NCBI GenBank assembly: GCA_002457645.1
Contig: NTKH01000008.1
Location: 1-32,298, forward strand
Length of the DNA stretch: 32,298 nt
Reading direction: 5' to 3'
Source: Bacteroidetes bacterium MED-G20
GTDB taxonomy: Bacteria; Bacteroidota; Bacteroidia; Flavobacteriales_D; Parvicellaceae
The position numbers and the translations under genes were made by a program. Position 1 is the stretch's first letter, and every line of letters begins with the position of its first letter. A model generated the notes under the pieces. The model saw only the letters and a list, made by a program, of their open reading frames with translations. It had not been told where the DNA came from and did no database searches. Of this stretch, positions 19,506 to 28,033 are shown one piece after another.

Positions 19506-20716
19506 AGTCATTAATATTTATTTTTTTTAACTTTTTATTCTTCTCTGGAATTTCTCAAAATGAGATAAAGGTTACTTATTATAATTTATTAAATTTCCCT
19601 TCTTCTCAACCCAGCAGAACAGATACTTTAAAAAAAATTCTCGATTTCATACAACCCGATATTTTTGTAGTGAATGAATTAACTTCTTTTAATGGAGGAG
19701 CGCTAATAAAGAACAATGTCTTGAATGCTGGTGGATCAAATAATTATCAAAGTGCATTGTTTTTTGATGGTCCGGATACTGATAATCTACTTTTCTACAA
19801 CCAAAATAAAATGGGATTATATTCTCAACAACAAATCCCAACACAACTTAGAGATATCAGTGAATACATATTGTATTATAAACCATTCGCGAATCAAGGA
19901 GATACCAATCTAATTTATTTTTATTCAATTCATTTAAAAGCAGGCAGTAGTCAATCAAATGAAGAACTTAGAAGGCAAGAAGCTGAAACTTTCAAGCAAT
20001 TTCTAATTAATAATAATAGAAATAATAATTTATTTGTTGGAGGGGACTTCAACTTTTATGATCATTTAGAACCAGCTTGTCAAGAAATATTATTTGGCCA
20101 GTCCTTGGATTTAGTAGACCCGATTAATCAAATGGCAAGTTGGCATAATAATAGTTCATACTCTAATATTCACACTCAAAGTACAAGATCTGCAACAGGT
20201 GGTTTTGCTGGCGGTGCATATGGAGGAATGGATGATAGATTTGATATTATCTTCACTTCAAATGACGTTATAACTGGTAATTCAGGCATTCAATACATAC
20301 CAGGTTCTTATATTGCAGATGGTCAAGATGGTAATCATTTCAATCAAGCTATCAATTCGGGTACCAATAGCCAAGTTACTCAGGAAATTGCCAATGCTTT
20401 ATTTTATATGAGCGATCACTTACCAGTTTCTCTATCTTTTAATATTTCTGAGCCTTCATCAGCTCAAGGTTTAATTAATAATCAGACAGCAATTAATTTT
20501 TATCAAAATAATAATACTTTATTATTAAACTTTAATGAATATTCAAAATTTAATATTTCAATTTATGATATGAGCGGAAGGGTACTTTTTAATAAAAATT
20601 TGAAAAATGAAAATCAAATAGAAATCAATTTAGAATCATTTGATGAAGGGATATATATCGCTAATTGTAATATCAATGGCAACCAAATAAATTATAAATT
20701 CATTTTAAGTCATTAA
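19502..20716 (+). CDS. Secreted EEP-family nuclease with T9SS sorting domain
   Basis: This 404-residue protein has a signal peptide (1-18, ending GISQ). Its EEP catalytic domain contains VTYYNLLNFP, Glu59 in VVNELTS, His144 in YSIHLKAG, GGDFNFYD (Asp182, Asn184), Asp248 in DDRFDIIF, and SDHLPV (Asp305, His306). A C-terminal type A sorting domain follows (~325-404: ISIYDMSGRVLF, LESFDEGIYIANCN), marking secretion and probable surface attachment by the type IX system. It is co-translated with the upstream EEP gene through an ATGA overlap. The two enzymes share the fold but differ greatly in sequence, so they are not a recent duplication. The substrate is not proven. Confidence 0.92.
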   Translation: MKSLIFIFFNFLFFSGISQNEIKVTYYNLLNFPSSQPSRTDTLKKILDFIQPDIFVVNELTSFNGGALIKNNVLNAGGSNNYQSALFFDGPDTDNLLFYNQNKMGLYSQQQIPTQLRDISEYILYYKPFANQGDTNLIYFYSIHLKAGSSQSNEELRRQEAETFKQFLINNNRNNNLFVGGDFNFYDHLEPACQEILFGQSLDLVDPINQMASWHNNSSYSNIHTQSTRSATGGFAGGAYGGMDDRFDIIFTSNDVITGNSGIQYIPGSYIADGQDGNHFNQAINSGTNSQVTQEIANALFYMSDHLPVSLSFNISEPSSAQGLINNQTAINFYQNNNTLLLNFNEYSKFNISIYDMSGRVLFNKNLKNENQIEINLESFDEGIYIANCNINGNQINYKFILSH

Positions 20717-20743
20717 GTCTGAAATTTTAAATATTTATAAAAT

Positions 20744-21505
20744 TTATTCTTTTATAAAATCTACAACCAATCTGTAAAATTTACTTGGGTTTTCTACATG
20801 TAACCAATGACCCACATTTTCAATGGTTTTTATTTTTCCATTCGGAAATTGTTTTTGGATTTCTTCAAAGTCTTCCAAAAGAATATAGTTAGACAAACCT
20901 CCTCTTAAAAACAATGTTTTGGTAAAATTTTTATCAATATTTATTTTTTTTAATATTTCAAATATATTTTTTTCAATGACATTTAAATTCATTCTCCAAG
21001 CTAATTGACCTTTATTTATCCAATATAAGTTTTTTAATAAAAATTGTTGAACCCCAATTTCTTTAATGTGAGTTCCTATTTTTTTTTGAGCATCAGATCT
21101 GTTTTTAGTAATATTTAAATCAATACTGTTGAGACCTTTTAAAATTTGATCGTGGTGCATGGGATAAGATTTTGTTCCAATGTCAGCAACAATTAATTTA
21201 CTTAAAATGTTAGGAAATTTTTTAACAAACATTAATGCTGTTTTTCCGCCCATCGAATGCCCCAGTAGAATAGGTTGAACAATATTTTCTTTATTGATAA
21301 AATTCATCAGGTCATCTGCCATAATTTCATAATTCATTTCATCACTGTGATCAGATCTACCATGATTTCTAAGATCGATTAAATAAACTGTATTTTTTTC
21401 AGAAAATTTCTTTCCTAAAGTTCTCCAGTTGTCGGAAGATCCAAATAAGCCGTGAACTATTAAAATAGGTTCACCATTTCCAAGCTTTGTGAAGTGTAAA
21501 TTCAT
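20744..21505 (-). CDS. Alpha/beta hydrolase (YbfF-like esterase)
   Basis: This 253-residue cytoplasmic alpha/beta hydrolase has the oxyanion segment IVHGLFGSSDNWRTL (about 16-30), NHGRSDHS near 48, the nucleophile elbow GHSMGG with Ser84, and catalytic His in VGHWLHVENP near the C-terminus. It matches the YbfF-type esterase/thioesterase group. The natural substrate is unknown. The start overlaps the pdxJ stop by ATGA, so it is translationally coupled to pdxJ. It is convergent with the T9SS nuclease, with a 27-nt A+T-rich gap and no convincing terminator. Confidence 0.9.
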   Translation of the reverse strand: MNLHFTKLGNGEPILIVHGLFGSSDNWRTLGKKFSEKNTVYLIDLRNHGRSDHSDEMNYEIMADDLMNFINKENIVQPILLGHSMGGKTALMFVKKFPNILSKLIVADIGTKSYPMHHDQILKGLNSIDLNITKNRSDAQKKIGTHIKEIGVQQFLLKNLYWINKGQLAWRMNLNVIEKNIFEILKKINIDKNFTKTLFLRGGLSNYILLEDFEEIQKQFPNGKIKTIENVGHWLHVENPSKFYRLVVDFIKE

Positions 21506-22221
21506 TTTTTAAGAGCTCTTAGGTAAAGATTTACAGTATTTTCCATTCCGTAATTAAGAGCATCAGAAATAAGAGCGTGTCCTATAGAAACTTCTTTAAG
21601 GTTTACAATGTTTGCTGCAAAAAAAGGTAAGTTTTCTAAGTTTAAATCATGACCAGCGTTAATGTCTAACCCTAGTTCAGTTGCTTTTGAAGCTGCTATT
21701 TGATAATTTTTAATTGCTTTTTCAGGATTGTATGAATATTGACTTGCATAATTTTCTGTATATAATTCAATTCTATTTACTTCAGTTTCCTTGGCACCCT
21801 CAATATCTTGTATAACTGGATCTACAAAAAGTGACGTTCTTATCCCTTTTCCAGAAAATAGTTCGATGGTGTCTTTTAAAAAAACTTTTTCTTTATTAGT
21901 ATCCCAACCATGGTTAGATGTTAATTGCCCAATTTCGTCGGGGACAAGAGTAACTTGATCTGGAATTGTTTCTAAAATTAAATCTACAAAAGCGTCTTCT
22001 TTCGGGTTTCCTTCAATATTTAATTCAACATCAATTTTTTTTTTAAGTTCTCTTACATCATTATAGGTTACATGTCTTTCGTCTGGCCTAGGATGAACTG
22101 TAATTCCGTTTGCCCCAAAACGAATAATATTTTGTGCATGCTCTATTAGGTTCGGGATAAGACCGCCTCTTGCATTTCTTAATGTCGCAATCTTATTAAT
22201 GTTTACACTTAATGAAATCAT
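21502..22221 (-). CDS. pdxJ: Pyridoxine 5'-phosphate synthase
   Basis: This protein is 239 residues from the chosen start. PdxJ condenses 1-deoxyxylulose-5-phosphate with 3-amino-2-oxopropyl phosphate to make pyridoxine 5'-phosphate, the last ring-closing step of the DXP-dependent vitamin B6 route. Signatures are SVNINKIATLRNARGG, GITVHPRPDERH (His43, Glu48, Arg49, His50), TLVPDE and INAGHDLNLENL. A seven-codon upstream ATG (22242) exists, but relatives begin just before LSVNINK. The perfect TAATTTTG core at 22227-22234 also lies inside that extension, so ATG 22221 is preferred. Confidence 0.97.
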   Translation of the reverse strand: MISLSVNINKIATLRNARGGLIPNLIEHAQNIIRFGANGITVHPRPDERHVTYNDVRELKKKIDVELNIEGNPKEDAFVDLILETIPDQVTLVPDEIGQLTSNHGWDTNKEKVFLKDTIELFSGKGIRTSLFVDPVIQDIEGAKETEVNRIELYTENYASQYSYNPEKAIKNYQIAASKATELGLDINAGHDLNLENLPFFAANIVNLKEVSIGHALISDALNYGMENTVNLYLRALKK

Positions 22222-22226
22222 AGTTG

Positions 22227-22234
22227 CAAAATTA
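22227..22234 (-). promoter_or_regulatory. pdxJ promoter core, possibly leaderless
   Basis: On the minus strand, TAATTTTG matches TAnnTTTG exactly and is followed by CAACT and the pdxJ ATG. The start codon is 5 nt from the core, where transcription itself would normally begin. No clear TTG is seen at the -33 distance. The arrangement repeats that of the epimerase gene at 10402. Confidence 0.55.
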
Positions 22235-22289
22235 AAATACAATTTATCTTAATAGTAACTTTAATTGTATTTTTACATTTTAATTTTTA

Positions 22290-22952
22290 ATGAAAGCAAT
22301 AGAACTGATCCAAAATGATATTCCACCTGTCAGAATCAATGAGTCGATAGAAAAGGCTTTGAATTGGATGGATGAATTTAAACTGAACCACATACCTGTT
22401 GTAAATGAAAAAGAATATGTGGGCTTACTTTCTGACGATATGATATATGACTATAATCAATTAAAAGACCCTATTTCAAATATCAACTTATTAGGAAATC
22501 AACAATCAGTCTTAGAAAATGCTCATTTTTTTCAGGTCATGACTTTAATTTCAACCTATAATCTTAGTGTTGTCCCAGTTTGTGATGATCAAAGAAACTA
22601 TATAGGTTCTATTAGTACTAAAAAATTAATTAATGTCTTTAGCAAGCAATCGGGGTTTAATAGCCCTGGCGCCATAATAACTTTATTGGTAAACAAAATA
22701 GATTATCAACTTTCTCAGATTGCTCAAATTATTGAAAGCAATGATGCCAAAATTCTTAGTCTATATTCTGAAAATTTAGAATCTAATAATCAAATAAAAC
22801 TGACCATTAAAATCAGTGATAGTAAATTAGGAGCTGTTCTACAAACATTTTCTAGGTATGATTATACAGTTCAAGATGTTTTCAGTGATGATGAAATTAG
22901 CAATCAAGGTAAGCAAAGGTATGATCACCTTATGAAATATTTAAATGTTTAA
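22290..22952 (+). CDS. CBS-pair domain protein
   Basis: This 220-residue soluble protein has two CBS motifs. The first is at about 1-60 (LIQNDIPPVRINESIEKAL, then HIPVVNEKEYVGLLSDDMI). The second is at about 75-120 (LENAHFFQVMTLI, LSVVPVCDDQRNYIGSI). The last ~90 residues form a separate region with ACT-like strand patterns. CBS pairs usually sense adenine nucleotides or similar ligands. No catalytic domain is attached, so a regulatory role is likely but unproven. It ends 1 nt before the nadK start and is divergent from pdxJ; NAD kinase is an attractive but unproven partner. Confidence 0.85.
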   Translation: MKAIELIQNDIPPVRINESIEKALNWMDEFKLNHIPVVNEKEYVGLLSDDMIYDYNQLKDPISNINLLGNQQSVLENAHFFQVMTLISTYNLSVVPVCDDQRNYIGSISTKKLINVFSKQSGFNSPGAIITLLVNKIDYQLSQIAQIIESNDAKILSLYSENLESNNQIKLTIKISDSKLGAVLQTFSRYDYTVQDVFSDDEISNQGKQRYDHLMKYLNV

Positions 22953-22953
22953 C

Positions 22954-23835
22954 ATGAAGAACATTGCTATTTATGGTAAATCAATTTCTGAAAATAATTT
23001 AAAGTTTCTGAGAATACTCATAAAGTCCCTGATTAAAGAACTTGATGCTGAAATATTTATCCACCATTTTTTAAAAGATTATGAATCAATCAATAATAAT
23101 TTAAATTTAAAAGTTTTTGATGATGAAAATCTTGGTTTTCATAAAGTTGATTTATTAATAAGTTTTGGTGGAGATGGAACTCTCCTAGACACTGTAACTA
23201 TGATTAAAAATAGTGATATCCCAGTTTTAGGTGTTAATGCTGGTAGATTGGGATTTTTGGCTAACATTAATCAGGATGATATTCTTTTGGCAGTAAAAGC
23301 ATTAAAAGATAAAGATTTTAAACTAGACGAAAGATCTTTACTACAGGTTGAAAACAAAATCTTAACAGCTGATAATATTTCAAACTATGCATTAAATGAA
23401 GTTACAGTTCATAAAAAAGACTCCTCTTCTATGCTGAAGATTGATGCTTCTTTAGATAATGAGTACTTGAACACTTATTGGTCAGATGGTCTAATTGTTG
23501 CTACTCCAACTGGTTCAACTGCTTATTCGCTTTCCTGTGGAGGTCCAATCATTACACCAGGATCAAATAATTTCGTAATAACTCCGATTTCACCTCATAA
23601 TTTAAATTTAAGGCCAATGGTTGTGGGTGACGATGTTTCCATAATGCTTGAAGCTGAATCAAGAGAAAGTCAATTTCTGGTAACAATGGATAGTAGGTCT
23701 ATTAGCTTGGCTAATAATGAAAGTATTTTGATTAAAAAAGCAGATTTTTCCATAAAATTAGTAGAGCTACCGGATCATAATTTTTTAAAAACTGTTAGAA
23801 ACAAGTTATTTTGGGGTAAAGATTCGAGAAATTAG
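22954..23835 (+). CDS. nadK: NAD kinase
   Basis: This 293-residue protein phosphorylates NAD to NADP using ATP. Signatures are ISFGGDGTLLDT (GGDGT at 72-76), VLGVNAGRLGFLA, the NE-VTVHKKD segment, and DGLIVATPTGSTAYSLSCGGP. The start chosen is ATG 22954, 1 nt after the CBS stop, giving the family-like MKNIAIYGKS. An in-frame ATG at 22945 would add MFN and overlap the CBS gene by 8 nt, and cannot be excluded. Confidence 0.97.
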   Translation: MKNIAIYGKSISENNLKFLRILIKSLIKELDAEIFIHHFLKDYESINNNLNLKVFDDENLGFHKVDLLISFGGDGTLLDTVTMIKNSDIPVLGVNAGRLGFLANINQDDILLAVKALKDKDFKLDERSLLQVENKILTADNISNYALNEVTVHKKDSSSMLKIDASLDNEYLNTYWSDGLIVATPTGSTAYSLSCGGPIITPGSNNFVITPISPHNLNLRPMVVGDDVSIMLEAESRESQFLVTMDSRSISLANNESILIKKADFSIKLVELPDHNFLKTVRNKLFWGKDSRN

Positions 23836-23895
23836 CTCTTTTTAATATGTTCAAGTATTTTCTTTTGTAAATTCACGGATATTTCTCAAAAAAAA

Positions 23896-24693
23896 ATGAA
23901 AAATTTTATTTTTATTATCGTTGTTTTTTTTAGTCTTAGTACCACATCACAGGTTCAAGAGTTAGGTTTTTTCACTGGAACTGGTTATTATTTAGGAGAT
24001 CTAAATAGAAGTCATTTTTCTCAACAAGATCTTTGTGTAGGAGCTGTCTACAAATCTGACTTTAGAAATGAAAGAATGTCTTTAAGGTTTCATCTTATGT
24101 ATAATAAAGTGAGAGCTAGTGATGATGTTTCAGGTATAAACAATCAAATTTATAGAAACTTGAGTTTTAAATCTGAAATTATAGAATTTGGTCCAGTACT
24201 TGAAATAGATTTTTTCCCCTTTCATCCAGGTCAAAATCATACAGATGAACCTGATTTTGGATCACCATATTTTCTAATCGGTCTCAACTATATGAGAATG
24301 AATCCTAAAACAAAGATTGGTGATTCAACTTATCAACTTCAGCCTTTGATGACAGAAGGTCAAGAAAAGCCATATTCACTTAATCAAATTGTTATTCCTT
24401 TAGGAATTGGTATTAAAATGAATATTACCCACCATTTGTCCTTGAGTTTTGAATATGGAATTAGGAAAACTTTCACTGATTTTTTAGATGACGTCAGTGG
24501 GTTATATGCAGATCCAGTAATGGTTCAATCTCCATCAGGTTCTGAAATTAATATAAGCGATAGATCACCTGACACTTATGACGTAAGATATGGTTCTCAG
24601 AGAGGAAATTCTAGTGATAAAGATTGGTATGCCGTAAGTGGAATCATTCTTACCTATGAATTTTTCAAAGATGTTGTTTGCCCAAAATGGTAA
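23896..24693 (+). CDS. PorG-like (DUF6089) outer-membrane protein
   Basis: This 265-residue protein has a signal peptide (~1-18, cleavage near TTSQ) and alternating beta strands of a small outer-membrane barrel. Family hallmarks are GYYLGDLN near the N-terminus, RNLSFKSEIIEFG near 90, KTFTDFLDDVSGLYADP near 195, an RGNSSDKDWY segment, and a CPKW end. The family contains PorG, an outer-membrane T9SS component of Porphyromonas gingivalis. Its position before uppS and bamA suits an envelope-biogenesis role. Whether it is the true PorG or a paralog is unclear, because a second member lies at 31071-31994. Confidence 0.85.
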   Translation: MKNFIFIIVVFFSLSTTSQVQELGFFTGTGYYLGDLNRSHFSQQDLCVGAVYKSDFRNERMSLRFHLMYNKVRASDDVSGINNQIYRNLSFKSEIIEFGPVLEIDFFPFHPGQNHTDEPDFGSPYFLIGLNYMRMNPKTKIGDSTYQLQPLMTEGQEKPYSLNQIVIPLGIGIKMNITHHLSLSFEYGIRKTFTDFLDDVSGLYADPVMVQSPSGSEINISDRSPDTYDVRYGSQRGNSSDKDWYAVSGIILTYEFFKDVVCPKW

Positions 24694-24720
24694 AAATTAC
24701 TCATCCGTCATTTTTTCTTT

Positions 24721-25470
24721 ATGAAAGATTTTAAAATTGATCAAAACAAAATTCCTAAACATGTAGCCATTATTATGGATGGAAACGGAAGATGGGCTAA
24801 GCAAAAAGGAGAATTAAGAATATTTGGTCATACGAATGGGGTTGATTCTGTAAGAGAAGCTTTAACTGCAGCTGGAGAAATAGGGGTTGAATATCTTACA
24901 CTCTATGCATTTAGTACTGAAAATTGGAACAGACCTAAAGAAGAAATTGCTGCATTGATGGATTTATTAGTTCAATCCATATATAATGAAACTGATGAAT
25001 TAAATAAGAAAGGGGTAAAGTTAGCTACAATTGGGGATGTGGAAATTTTACCAAAATCATGTCAAAAAGCTTTGATTGAAGCTAAAGAAAAAACAAAAGA
25101 CAATAAAAAAATTACCTTAATTTTAGCTCTCAGTTACAGTTCAAGACGTGAAATTTCCTTGGCAATACAAAAAATGTCCAAAGAAGTAAGCCAAGGTGAA
25201 TTAAATCCTAATGCAATAAATGAGGACTTAGTAAGTTCTTACTTAAGTACTGCAGATTATCCAGATCCTGAACTATTAATTCGTACCAGCGGTGAGAACA
25301 GGGTTAGCAATTTTTTAATGTGGCAATTAGCCTACACAGAATTGTATTTTACGGATATATTGTGGCCTGATTTTAAAAAGAAAAACTTTTACAAGGCAAT
25401 TTATGATTATCAACAGAGAGAGAGAAGATTTGGTAAAACTTCAGAACAAATATTAAATCATAATGCTTAG
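24721..25470 (+). CDS. uppS: Undecaprenyl diphosphate synthase (cis-prenyltransferase)
   Basis: This 249-residue protein makes C55 undecaprenyl diphosphate from farnesyl diphosphate and IPP, the lipid carrier for peptidoglycan and surface glycans. Signatures are HVAIIMDGNGRWAKQKG with catalytic Asp20, TLYAFSTENWNRP near residues 62-74, LALSYSSRREI, DPELLIRTSGENRVSNFLMWQLAYTE-type region near 180-205, and the terminal YQQRERRFGK. The stop overlaps the bamA start by 8 nt. Confidence 0.98.
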   Translation: MKDFKIDQNKIPKHVAIIMDGNGRWAKQKGELRIFGHTNGVDSVREALTAAGEIGVEYLTLYAFSTENWNRPKEEIAALMDLLVQSIYNETDELNKKGVKLATIGDVEILPKSCQKALIEAKEKTKDNKKITLILALSYSSRREISLAIQKMSKEVSQGELNPNAINEDLVSSYLSTADYPDPELLIRTSGENRVSNFLMWQLAYTELYFTDILWPDFKKKNFYKAIYDYQQRERRFGKTSEQILNHNA

Positions 25471-28018
25471 AAATATTCAATTAGTTTTTATTTTTTGTTT
25501 GTCATTCATTTCTATTTCAAGTCAAACTTCTTATACCAATTATGAGTTAACTCCTAGAGAGTACACACTTGCTGGTATTTCTATTGAGGGTGTTTCTTTT
25601 TTAGATCATGAAGTAGTCATTCAAAAATCTGGTTTACAAAGGGGACAAAAAATTGCAATTCCTAGCGATAAAATTTCTAAAGCTATTTCAAAATTATGGG
25701 ATCAAGGTTTGTTTAGTGAAGTTGTTATTTTGAAAGAAAAAGTTCAAGGAGGTAATCTTTTCCTAAGGATAAAGTTGAAAGAAAGACCTCGAATGTCTCG
25801 TTATTCGTTTAGTGGAATTTCTAAATCGGATGCTGATCAATTAAGAGAAGATTTAGATTTATATAGTGGTAAAATTATTACGGAAGCCCTTAAAATGAAT
25901 GTTAAAAATATTTCTAGAAATTTCTTTGTTGGAAAGGGGTTTCTAAAATCTAAAGCTTCTATTTCAATAAAAAGTGATACGCTAATAAACAATAGCAAAA
26001 TCTTAAAAATTGATATTGATAAAGGTGAAAAATTTAAAATTAACGAAATTATAATTGAAGGAAATTCCTCGTTATCTGATGAGAAAATAAAAAGGTTAAT
26101 GAAAGAAACAAAAGAAAGAAAGTGGTATAGGTTTTACAAAAGATCTAAGTTTCAATATTCATTATTTGATCAAGATAAAGAAACTATTATTGGGAAATAC
26201 AATGAAATAGCCCATAGGGATGCTAAGATTATATCAGATACTATTTTCGATTTCGATGAAAATAGTATTAATATTATTTTAAAAATTGAAGAAGGAAATC
26301 AATATTTTATAAGAGACATTCAATGGTCTGGAAATCAAAAATATTCCAGCGGATTATTGGATACAATCTTGGGAATCAAAAAAGGAGATTTATATGACCA
26401 AACCTCCTTAGAAACGAAGCTTTTCATGAATCCAAATGGAAATGACATTAGTTCTCTATATATGGATGATGGGTATCTATTTTTTCAAGTAACTCCGATT
26501 GAAAAGAAAATTGAAAATGACTCTGTTGACCTAGAAATTAAAGTTTATGAAGGAAAACAAGCAAGAATTAAGAAAGTTAATGTTACTGGTAATACCAAAA
26601 CCAGTGATCATGTTATTTTAAGAGATATGTACACTCACCCCGGAGACTTGTTTTCCAGAGATGCGATTATCAGAACTCAAAGACAATTGGCGCAAAATGG
26701 ATATTTTGATCCTGAAAAATTGGGAGTAAATCCAATGCCTAATCCTACAGATGGAACGGTTGATATTGAATATGTTGTAGAAGAAAGACCCAATGATCAA
26801 ATTGAACTTTCAGGAGGATGGGGAAATAATTCTTTAGTAGGAACTCTGGGACTTACTTTTAATAATTTCTCAGCGAGAAAATTGTTTAAAAAGAAATCTT
26901 GGTCTCCATTACCCTCCGGAGATGGGCAAAGATTGAGTATTAGAGCTCAATCAAGCGGTTATTTTTTCCAAAGTTATAATATGTCTTTTACAGAACCTTG
27001 GCTAGGAGGAAAGAAACCCAATTCTTTTACTGTTTCTGCTTATCATTCTTTACAGTCTTATGATAGAAAGTTTATTAATGACTCTCTAGATAGTGAAGGT
27101 AATAATGTTGTAAATCCATTTAGAAGAGTAATAAAAATTACTGGTGTTTCTGTAGGTTTAGGTAAAAGATTAAAATGGCCAGATGATTATTTCAGTGTTT
27201 ATTACGAAGCAGGTTATCAATATTATAATCTTCAGAATTTTGGAAATGTTTTTAGCTTCTCAGATGGTTTTGTTAATAATCCTTATGTTCTATGGAGAAT
27301 TTCTAGAAATAGTATTGATCAACCTTTATATCCAAGAAGCGGATCATCTATTTCTTTGTCTCTAAAGTCTAGTGTTTACCCATATTCAAGAATTAACAAC
27401 TTTACAGATCATAGTACATTGACAGATCAAGAAAAATACAGATTTTTGCAGTACAATAAGTTTAAATTTACTTCTTCTTGGTTTACACCAATTTCAAAGG
27501 ATAAAAAGTTAGTAATTAATGCAAGGTTAGGTTTTGGATTATTAAATGGATGGAATAAGAATTTAGGTGCTCCACCATTTGAAAGGTTTTATTTAGGGGG
27601 AAGTGGATTGTCTGGATTTAGTTTAGATGGTAGAGAAATCATTGCTTTAAGAGGATATGACGAACAAACAATATCTTCTAATACTGGAGATAGATTAATT
27701 AGTAAATACACTTTAGAATTAAGATATCCTGTAAGTCTTAATCCTTCCGCTACTATATACTTATTGAGCTTTCTTGAGGGTGGAAACTCTTGGAATGATT
27801 ATAAAAAATACAATCCTTTTAAGGTAAAAAGATCAGCGGGTGTAGGAGTTAGAATATTTTTACCCATGTTTGGACTATTGGGATTAGATTATGGATTTGG
27901 TTTTGATCCGTTAGATCCAGGAGCTGCGGGTGAGGTAAATCATAATGCTCAAATCCAGTCTAATGGTTATCGTGGTCAATTTCACTTTACGATTGGCATG
28001 AATATTGGAGAACTATAA
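25463..28018 (+). CDS. bamA: Outer-membrane protein assembly factor BamA
   Basis: This 851-residue Omp85 protein is the core of the machinery that inserts beta-barrel proteins into the outer membrane. The signal peptide is ~1-20. POTRA repeats fill about 30-430, with motifs such as ISIEGVSFLDHE, KINEIIIEGNSSLSDEKI and IKKVNVTGNTKTSDHVI. The barrel follows, with ELSGGWGNNSLVGTLGLTF at its start and the conserved lid-loop ALRGYDEQ near residue 730. The C-terminus, FHFTIGMNIGEL, lacks the usual terminal aromatic residue and extends a few residues past the expected last strand. It overlaps uppS and is followed by two Skp-like chaperones. Confidence 0.96.
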   Translation: MLRNIQLVFIFCLSFISISSQTSYTNYELTPREYTLAGISIEGVSFLDHEVVIQKSGLQRGQKIAIPSDKISKAISKLWDQGLFSEVVILKEKVQGGNLFLRIKLKERPRMSRYSFSGISKSDADQLREDLDLYSGKIITEALKMNVKNISRNFFVGKGFLKSKASISIKSDTLINNSKILKIDIDKGEKFKINEIIIEGNSSLSDEKIKRLMKETKERKWYRFYKRSKFQYSLFDQDKETIIGKYNEIAHRDAKIISDTIFDFDENSINIILKIEEGNQYFIRDIQWSGNQKYSSGLLDTILGIKKGDLYDQTSLETKLFMNPNGNDISSLYMDDGYLFFQVTPIEKKIENDSVDLEIKVYEGKQARIKKVNVTGNTKTSDHVILRDMYTHPGDLFSRDAIIRTQRQLAQNGYFDPEKLGVNPMPNPTDGTVDIEYVVEERPNDQIELSGGWGNNSLVGTLGLTFNNFSARKLFKKKSWSPLPSGDGQRLSIRAQSSGYFFQSYNMSFTEPWLGGKKPNSFTVSAYHSLQSYDRKFINDSLDSEGNNVVNPFRRVIKITGVSVGLGKRLKWPDDYFSVYYEAGYQYYNLQNFGNVFSFSDGFVNNPYVLWRISRNSIDQPLYPRSGSSISLSLKSSVYPYSRINNFTDHSTLTDQEKYRFLQYNKFKFTSSWFTPISKDKKLVINARLGFGLLNGWNKNLGAPPFERFYLGGSGLSGFSLDGREIIALRGYDEQTISSNTGDRLISKYTLELRYPVSLNPSATIYLLSFLEGGNSWNDYKKYNPFKVKRSAGVGVRIFLPMFGLLGLDYGFGFDPLDPGAAGEVNHNAQIQSNGYRGQFHFTIGMNIGEL

Positions 28019-28033
28019 ATAAATACTTAATAT

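Noticed and set aside
19725-19913. 62-codon plus-strand frame inside the second EEP nuclease
   Set aside because: Fully inside a gene with intact catalytic motifs, in another frame, with no signal of its own.
20717-20743. AAATTTT/AAAATTT hairpin between convergent nuclease and hydrolase genes
   Set aside because: A+T-only stem with a 10-nt loop would be too weak for a terminator call.
22222-22242. Longer pdxJ N-terminus from ATG 22242
   Set aside because: Relatives start at the SVNIN strand and the promoter core lies within the proposed extension.
22945-22953. Upstream ATG for nadK adding three residues
   Set aside because: The start at 22954 gives the family-like N-terminus and a 1-nt gap; the upstream ATG would overlap the CBS gene. 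Kept only as an alternative.
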